From contig CALGRC010000083.1 in NCBI GenBank assembly GCA_937959315.1, positions 1 through 20,039 on the forward strand: 20,039 nt of DNA, read 5' to 3'. The stretch is from an uncultured Clostridia bacterium (GTDB lineage: Bacteria; Bacillota; Clostridia; UMGS1810). The translations under genes were made by a program, and so were the position numbers. Of this stretch, positions 15,352 through 20,039 are shown in pieces; within the stretch, counting starts at the first letter, position 1, and every line of letters begins with the position of its first letter. The notes under the pieces are model-generated. The model did no database searches, had not been told where the DNA came from, and was given only the letters and a program-made list of their open reading frames with translations.

Positions 15352-16533
15352 TTACAGATTTGCTTTTTCTTTTAACACGGAAGCCATGTCTGTCCGTTCC
15401 CATGGAAAATCCAAATCTTCGCGTCCAAAATGCCCGTATGCGGCTGTTTGCTCATAGATTGGGCGGCGCAAATCCAAGTTGCGGATAATAGCGGCTGGGC
15501 GGAGGTCAAAGGTCTCGTTTATCAGCGTTGTGATTGCCTCATCAGAAATCCGGCCGGTACCGTAGGTGTTGACAAATACCGATACCGGATTGCTGACGCC
15601 AATGGCATACGCCAATTGCAGTTCGCATTTGTCCGCCAATCCTGCTTTTACAATATTTTTTGCCACATACCGCGCCGCATAAGCCGCACTGCGGTCAACT
15701 TTTGTCGGGTCTTTTCCAGAGAAGCTGCCGCCGCCGTGGCTGGCATACCCGCCATAGGTATCTACAATGATTTTTCTGCCGGTGACGCCGGTATCCCCTT
15801 GAGGGCCGCCAATGACAAACCGCCCGGTTGGGTTGATAAAATATTTGGTCTGTGCATCCAAGAGCTGTACGGGGATGATAGGTTTTACCACATGTTCAAT
15901 GATATCCTGTTCAATTTTTCCATGCTCGATTTCTGGGCCGTGTTGGGCGGAAACCACGACAGTGTCAACGCGGACAGGCGTATCTCCGTCATACTCTACG
16001 GTTACTTGCGTCTTCCCATCCGGGCGCAAATAGGGCAGCGTACCATCTTTTCGGACATCTGACAGGCGCTTGCTGAGCTTATGCGCAAGCGATATTGGCA
16101 TGGGCATGAGTTCCGGCGTCTCATTGCAGGCAAACCCAAACATCATGCCCTGATCGCCGGCGCCGTTATCCAATTCTGCCGCTCCGCTTTGTTTTGCTTC
16201 CAATGACTTGTCAACGCCCAATGCAATATCCGGCGACTGTTCATCAATCGAGGTAATCACCGCGCAGGTATGGCAGTCAAACCCAAATTTTGCACGGTCA
16301 TATCCAATGCGTTCCACTGTTTTGCGGGCGACCTTTGCAATATCTACATAGCAGTCGGTCGAAATCTCCCCCATTACCAAAATAAGGCCGGTTGAAACAG
16401 CCGTCTCGCATGCGACGCGCGCATACGGATCATGGGCCAGGATGGCATCCAATACAGCGTCTGATATCTGGTCGCAGATTTTATCTGGATGCCCTTCCGT
16501 CACCGATTCGGATGTAAATAAACGTTTTTTCAT
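15352..16533 (-). CDS. metK: S-adenosylmethionine synthetase
   Basis: Makes SAM from methionine and ATP, serving here the methyltransferases RsmB and RlmN and the radical SAM enzymes. The 393-residue protein has its motifs in order: GHPDKICDQISDAVLDA at 14-30, GAGDQGMMFG (ATP site), the mobile-loop region, and GGPQGDTGVTGRKIIVDTYGG followed by GGGSFSGKDPTKVDRSAAY. The SD (AGGAG) is 6 bases before ATG. It lies only 21 bases after upp, so no SAM riboswitch fits in front of it, although metK in many Firmicutes has one. A hairpin follows its stop. Confidence 0.97.
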   Translation of the reverse strand: MKKRLFTSESVTEGHPDKICDQISDAVLDAILAHDPYARVACETAVSTGLILVMGEISTDCYVDIAKVARKTVERIGYDRAKFGFDCHTCAVITSIDEQSPDIALGVDKSLEAKQSGAAELDNGAGDQGMMFGFACNETPELMPMPISLAHKLSKRLSDVRKDGTLPYLRPDGKTQVTVEYDGDTPVRVDTVVVSAQHGPEIEHGKIEQDIIEHVVKPIIPVQLLDAQTKYFINPTGRFVIGGPQGDTGVTGRKIIVDTYGGYASHGGGSFSGKDPTKVDRSAAYAARYVAKNIVKAGLADKCELQLAYAIGVSNPVSVFVNTYGTGRISDEAITTLINETFDLRPAAIIRNLDLRRPIYEQTAAYGHFGREDLDFPWERTDMASVLKEKANL

Positions 16534-16554
16534 AATTATCTCCTATATGTATTC

Positions 16555-17190
16555 TTATTTTGTTCCAAAAATCCGATCCCCGGCGTCGCCAAGCCCAGGA
16601 ACAATATATCCGTGATTGTTAAGCTTTTCATCCACAACCCCGCAGAAAATTTCTACATCCGGATTTTCTGTAGCAACTTTTTCCAAGCCTTCCGGGGCGG
16701 CGACAATACAGACGAATTTGATATTTTTTACCCCACGGCCTTTTAAATACCGAATGGCTGCGCCGCACGATACCCCAGTAGCCAGCATAGGGTCAATTAA
16801 AATTACGTCACGCTCTGCAATATCAACCGGCAATTTGCAGTAATATTCTACTGGTTTCAAGGTATCCGGTTCCCGGTAAATACCGATATGCCCCACACGG
16901 ATGGTGGGCATAAGTCTCAACATCCCATCCACCATGCCAAGCCCGGCGCGCAAGATTGGAACAAGCGCCAGTTTCTTTCCGGCAACCACTTTGGTTTTGG
17001 CGGTAGCTACCGGCGTTTCGATTTCTACTTCTTTGAGCGGCAGGCTGCGGGTTACTTCATACCCCATCAGCATAGAAATCTCTTCAACTAACTCACGAAA
17101 TTCCTTCGCACCTGTATTTAAATCGCGCAGCAAGGAAATTTTGTGAATAATCAGGGGGTGATCCATGACGGTGACATTTTTAAAATCCAT
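16555..17190 (-). CDS. upp: Uracil phosphoribosyltransferase
   Basis: Salvage enzyme converting uracil and PRPP to UMP. The start MDFKNVTVMDHPLIIHKISLLRD is typical. PRPP-binding motif DPMLATG is at 133-139, and the uracil-binding C-terminal stretch GYIVPGLGDAGDRIFGTK closes the protein. Length 211 matches the family. AAAGGAG lies 9 bases before ATG. It follows rpiB by 13 bases; rpiB and upp are also neighbours in Bacillus, there with glyA between them, which is missing here. It is cytoplasmic and probably transcribed from the promoter before rpiB. Confidence 0.97.
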   Translation of the reverse strand: MDFKNVTVMDHPLIIHKISLLRDLNTGAKEFRELVEEISMLMGYEVTRSLPLKEVEIETPVATAKTKVVAGKKLALVPILRAGLGMVDGMLRLMPTIRVGHIGIYREPDTLKPVEYYCKLPVDIAERDVILIDPMLATGVSCGAAIRYLKGRGVKNIKFVCIVAAPEGLEKVATENPDVEIFCGVVDEKLNNHGYIVPGLGDAGDRIFGTK

Positions 17191-17203
17191 ATTCTTAGCT
17201 CCT

Positions 17204-17641
17204 TTACGATTGTTCCATCATTTTTATTTTATCTAACCGGTGAACATGCCTTCCTCCGGCAAAGGAAGCGTGCAGGTAAGATGCTACAATTTCTTTTGCC
17301 AGTTCTGGCCCTAGTACACGTCCCCCCAGCGTAATGACCTGTGCATCATTGTGTTCCCGCGCCATTTTAGCGCTAAACGGGTCACTTACCTGTGCCGCAC
17401 GGATGCCGCGTATCTTGTTTGCGGCAATAGACATGCCGATTCCCGTCCCGCAAACTAAAATGCCCCGTTCGCAGGTTCCATCCAAAATGGATTTGCATAC
17501 CGTTTGGGCAATGTCCGGATAATCGACCGACGATTCATCAAAACAGCCATAATCCAAATATGGGATCTCCCGGCTTTTCAAATATTGCAGCAGCTCTTGC
17601 TTTAGGGCAAACCCGCCGTGGTCGCTTCCAATTGCAAGCAT
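17204..17641 (-). CDS. rpiB: Ribose-5-phosphate isomerase B (RpiB/LacAB family)
   Basis: Interconverts ribose 5-phosphate and ribulose 5-phosphate, supplying ribose for PRPP used by the next gene, upp. Motifs seen: SDHGG at 6-10, CGTGIGMSIAANK from Cys64 (the catalytic thiol), EHND near 96-99 and LGGR near 106. At 145 residues it has the usual size. AAAGGGGG stands just before the ATG. It is the first gene of a unit with its own strong promoter. Members of this family can also be galactose- or allose-phosphate isomerases; no lac or allose genes are nearby, so RpiB is preferred. Confidence 0.94.
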   Translation of the reverse strand: MLAIGSDHGGFALKQELLQYLKSREIPYLDYGCFDESSVDYPDIAQTVCKSILDGTCERGILVCGTGIGMSIAANKIRGIRAAQVSDPFSAKMAREHNDAQVITLGGRVLGPELAKEIVASYLHASFAGGRHVHRLDKIKMMEQS

Positions 17642-17682
17642 AACTGCCCCCTTTCTGGTTTTACAGATACCATTTTTCTTTC

Positions 17683-17711
17683 AGTATAGTAAAAAAACTG
17701 CAACTTGTCAA
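17683..17711 (-). promoter_or_regulatory. Near-consensus sigma-A promoter for rpiB-upp-metK
   Basis: On the minus strand TTGACA (17706-17711, perfect -35), a 17-base spacer and TATACT (17683-17688, five of six). The TGA inside the -35 is the tsaB stop codon, so the promoter overlaps the end of that gene. The start point is expected near 17676, leaving about 35 bases of leader before rpiB. The spacer contains a run of seven T. Confidence 0.85.
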
Positions 17712-18391
17712 TGTTTCTGCGCATATTCCCGTTCGGCCTGCGAAGGGCGGATATATAGGGCAGACAGCGCGGCGGGAGCGTCAAAATCACCCTGTATGGC
17801 ACGTTCGTATGCAATCTGCGCCAAGGCGTCAGCTCGCTGATGGCGCCGATACTGCGGCGCCAACACCCCGTTTTTGCCCATTACAGCAGTGATATGCTGC
17901 GCATAAACCGGTACGCCATCGCCGACAAACAGTACTTTTTTCCCGTTCAGTCCTTTCAAAAGGCTGTCAACTGCTGCCAAACGGTCGGCACACAGCCGTT
18001 TTCCATCTAAGAACAGTGCATGGTAAACATTCCCGTGGCGCGCATCGAATATTGGGCAAACAAGCTGTCCCTCCGCCGGAAATACGTTTTTAGCCGCACA
18101 TTCCAGCGACGATACGCCGATTACCGGTTTTCCTACCGCCAAGGCAAAGGCTTTGACTGTCGCAATACCAATGCGCAGCCCGGTAAAGGAACCGGGGCCA
18201 AGCGCAGCGGCAAATGCGTCCATGCTGCCGATCGACTCGCCGCATTTTTCCAGCATATCCGCAATCATCGGCATAATATACCGGGAATGTGTATTGCCGT
18301 TTTGGATGGTATATGACCCAATGATACGGTCATCCCCAATCACCGCCGCCGTAGCTGCGGGCGATGAAGTGTCCACTGCAAGTAATTTCAT
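17708..18391 (-). CDS. tsaB: tRNA t6A biosynthesis protein TsaB
   Basis: Partner of TsaD in transferring threonylcarbamoyl to A37 of ANN-decoding tRNAs. It is an ASKHA-fold protein without the TsaD metal site. The start MKLLAVDTSSPAATAAV, the signature GPGSFTGLRIG near 65-75 and YIRPSQAERE at the end identify it. Length 227 is normal. AAGGAG lies 9 bases before ATG and overlaps the end of tsaE. In many Firmicutes rimI and tsaD follow; here neither does, and the rpiB promoter starts inside its last codons. tsaD must be elsewhere. Confidence 0.95.
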   Translation of the reverse strand: MKLLAVDTSSPAATAAVIGDDRIIGSYTIQNGNTHSRYIMPMIADMLEKCGESIGSMDAFAAALGPGSFTGLRIGIATVKAFALAVGKPVIGVSSLECAAKNVFPAEGQLVCPIFDARHGNVYHALFLDGKRLCADRLAAVDSLLKGLNGKKVLFVGDGVPVYAQHITAVMGKNGVLAPQYRRHQRADALAQIAYERAIQGDFDAPAALSALYIRPSQAEREYAQKH

Positions 18392-18393
18392 AT

Positions 18394-18825
18394 TTATGGC
18401 TCCTTATAGCAAATGGTAATGCATCTGTAGTCATCTGAAACGGACAAGTCCTGGCGAATGGTAACTTCCCAGTGCTGGCTGCCGGCCAACCCGTGTGCAA
18501 TATCTGGCCATTCAATGACACAAATTCCGCCGGAATATAAATACTCTTCAAACCCTATGTCGCAGAGCGTTTCTTCGCTGTCCAAGCGGTATAAGTCAAA
18601 GTGGAAAAGCGGAAGCGGGCCATTGCGGTATTCGTTTACAATGGTAAATGTCGGGCTCTGTACAGTATTTTTAATCCCGATCCCCCGCGCCAAGCCGCGG
18701 ACAAAGGCGGTTTTGCCAGCCCCCAGCCCGCCGTTCAGGAAAATAATATCTCCCGGTTTTAGCTCCACCGCAAACTGTTCAGCTGCTGCTTCGGTTTCAG
18801 CAGCGCTGTAGCTTTGGTATTCCAT
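18394..18825 (-). CDS. tsaE: tRNA t6A biosynthesis ATPase TsaE
   Basis: Small P-loop ATPase that completes the TsaB-TsaD-TsaE complex for the t6A tRNA modification. Walker A GGLGAGKT is at 32-39, followed by the switch SPTFTIVNEY and FHFDLYRL, and the IEWPD motif in the last third (usual IEWGE/IEWPE). From the ATG at 18825 the protein is 143 residues, typical of the family; a frame extension of 20 codons runs back into fhs without a matching start. AAAAGGGG lies 7 bases before this ATG. It follows fhs by 13 bases and is followed at once by tsaB. Confidence 0.95.
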   Translation of the reverse strand: MEYQSYSAAETEAAAEQFAVELKPGDIIFLNGGLGAGKTAFVRGLARGIGIKNTVQSPTFTIVNEYRNGPLPLFHFDLYRLDSEETLCDIGFEEYLYSGGICVIEWPDIAHGLAGSQHWEVTIRQDLSVSDDYRCITICYKEP

Positions 18826-18838
18826 ATATCTGCCCCTT

Positions 18839-20039
18839 TTAAAACAGTCCCGTAATGGTGCCGTTTTCGTCAATGTCGATGGCATTGGCCGCCGGGACCT
18901 TCGGAAGTCCCGGCATGGTCATAATATCTCCTGTCAGTGCAACCAAAAATCCTGCGCCGTTTGAAAGGTTGATATCCCGCACTGTGACGGTAAAGCCAGA
19001 TGGCCTTCCCAGCAAGGAGGGGTCATCCGACAAAGAATACTGTGTTTTTGCCATGCAAACAGGAAAATCTCCCATACCAAGTTCTGTGATACGCGCCAAT
19101 TCTTTTTCTGCAGCAGGTGCATAAGAAACATCCTCGGCACCATAGATTTCTTTTGCAATCGTTGCAATTTTATCCTTCAAAGGCATATCAGATGGATAAA
19201 TCGGTGCAAAATGACTTTCTTTATTCTCTAATACATCAAGCACAGCCTCTGCTAGAGCAATGCCGCCTTCACCACCTTTTTCCCATACTTCGGATAATGC
19301 AAATGCACAGCCTCTCTGCTCACAGAATTCACGTACAAATGCAGTCTCTGCTTCTGTATCTGTGATAAAGGAATTCAGTGTAACCACAACCGGAACACCA
19401 AATTTCTGCAGATTTTCGATGTGTTTTTCCAGATTGACAATACCCTTTTTCAGTGCATCTAAATTCTCTTCTGCCAAAGTATCCTTTGCAACACCGCCAT
19501 TGTATTTTAACGCACGAATGGTCGCAACTAAAACCACTGCATCTGGCTTCAATCCCGCTTTACGGCACTTGATATCAAAGAATTTTTCTGCTCCAAGGTC
19601 TGCACCGAATCCAGCTTCCGTCACACAAATATCTGCCATTTTCAATGCCATTTTTGTTGCACGCACACTATTGCATCCGTGTGCAATATTTGCAAATGGT
19701 CCACCATGCACAAGGGCTGGTGTATGCTCTAATGTCTGAATCATGTTTGGCTTTAAAGCATCTTTTAAAAGTGCCGCCATAGAACCTACTGCCTGAAGAT
19801 CTGCTGCAGTAACCGTTTCTCCATTAAAGTTATAGGCTACGATAATTCGGCCTAATCTTCTCTTTAAATCAGCCATATCATCGGCCAGACATAAAATTGC
19901 CATGATTTCAGATGCCACGGTAATAACAAAATGATCTTCACGAACCATACCATCCATTTTATTTCCCAGACCAACAACGATATTACGAAGAACGCGGTCA
20001 TTCATATCAAGACAGCGTTTCCAACGAATCTGACGTGGA
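18839..20039 (-). CDS. fhs: Formate-tetrahydrofolate ligase (5' end outside window)
   Basis: ATP-dependent ligase that makes 10-formyl-THF from formate, central to acetogenic and purinolytic one-carbon metabolism and the donor for Fmt. The frame stays open to the window edge. The segment before the first ATG (IRWKRCLDMNDR) is already family sequence, so about 400 of the usual 556 residues are present and the P-loop third is missing. Seen: LRNIVVGLG, EIMAILCLADDMADLKRRL, HGGPFANIAHGCNS, TEAGFGADLGAEKF, and the end MTMPGLPKVPAANAIDIDENG. Codons change within the gene: positions above about 19090 favour GCA, GGA, CCA, ACA and CGT/AGA, while the last 80 codons use CGG, CCG and GCC like the neighbours. 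This suggests a mosaic gene or an assembly join. Confidence 0.95.
   Translation of the reverse strand, partial: PRQIRWKRCLDMNDRVLRNIVVGLGNKMDGMVREDHFVITVASEIMAILCLADDMADLKRRLGRIIVAYNFNGETVTAADLQAVGSMAALLKDALKPNMIQTLEHTPALVHGGPFANIAHGCNSVRATKMALKMADICVTEAGFGADLGAEKFFDIKCRKAGLKPDAVVLVATIRALKYNGGVAKDTLAEENLDALKKGIVNLEKHIENLQKFGVPVVVTLNSFITDTEAETAFVREFCEQRGCAFALSEVWEKGGEGGIALAEAVLDVLENKESHFAPIYPSDMPLKDKIATIAKEIYGAEDVSYAPAAEKELARITELGMGDFPVCMAKTQYSLSDDPSLLGRPSGFTVTVRDINLSNGAGFLVALTGDIMTMPGLPKVPAANAIDIDENGTITGLF

Noticed and set aside
15430..16062. Plus-strand open frame of 210 codons
   Set aside because: Antisense to the conserved core of metK; a codon-structure shadow with no recognisable domain.
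17602..17814. 70-codon minus-strand frame spanning the rpiB leader
   Set aside because: Covers the promoter and parts of tsaB and rpiB in another frame; an ATG in the leader (MVSVKPERG) has no SD, so a leader peptide is not supported.

Overview
All 20 recognisable genes lie on the minus strand. They form a dense block of housekeeping genes typical of an anaerobic Clostridia-type Firmicute. The evidence is gene order (yicC-remA-gmk-rpoZ-coaBC-priA-def-fmt-rsmB-rlmN-prpC-prkC-rsgA matches the Bacillus/Clostridium chromosome, here with a zinc metallopeptidase gene between fmt and rsmB), strong AGGAGG-type ribosome binding sites, sigma-A type promoters, a PASTA kinase, and fhs. Base composition is moderate, with frequent CGG, CCG and GCG codons. 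I see no tRNA, rRNA, CRISPR array, transposase or phage gene. No stretch over 300 bases lacks a gene.

Layout in the direction of transcription (high to low coordinates): (1) fhs (5' end outside the window), tsaE and tsaB: one-carbon metabolism, then two parts of the tRNA t6A machinery. (2) A near-consensus promoter embedded in the end of tsaB drives rpiB, upp and metK: pentose phosphate, uracil salvage and SAM synthesis. (3) A long hairpin that would hide the next ribosome binding site, then a small membrane-anchored protein and a TIGR01212-type radical SAM protein. (4) A second promoter near 13900, then fourteen tightly packed genes from yicC to rsgA: RNA turnover (yicC), matrix regulation (remA), GMP kinase and RNA polymerase omega, CoA synthesis, replication restart (priA), N-formyl-methionine addition and removal (fmt, def), a membrane protease, rRNA/tRNA methylation (rsmB, rlmN), and the Ser/Thr phosphatase-kinase pair with the ribosome-assembly GTPase RsgA.

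The genes are ordinary; I found no new biological system. The notable points are at the edges and between genes. RsgA loses its C-terminal zinc domain at about position 78, where the sequence turns into an open frame of something else. The 5' three quarters of visible fhs uses a different codon dialect from its own 3' end and from metK. Both window ends therefore look like recombination or assembly joins. The SD-covering hairpin after metK, the hairpin between coaBC and priA, and the probable TTG start of gmk also merit a look.
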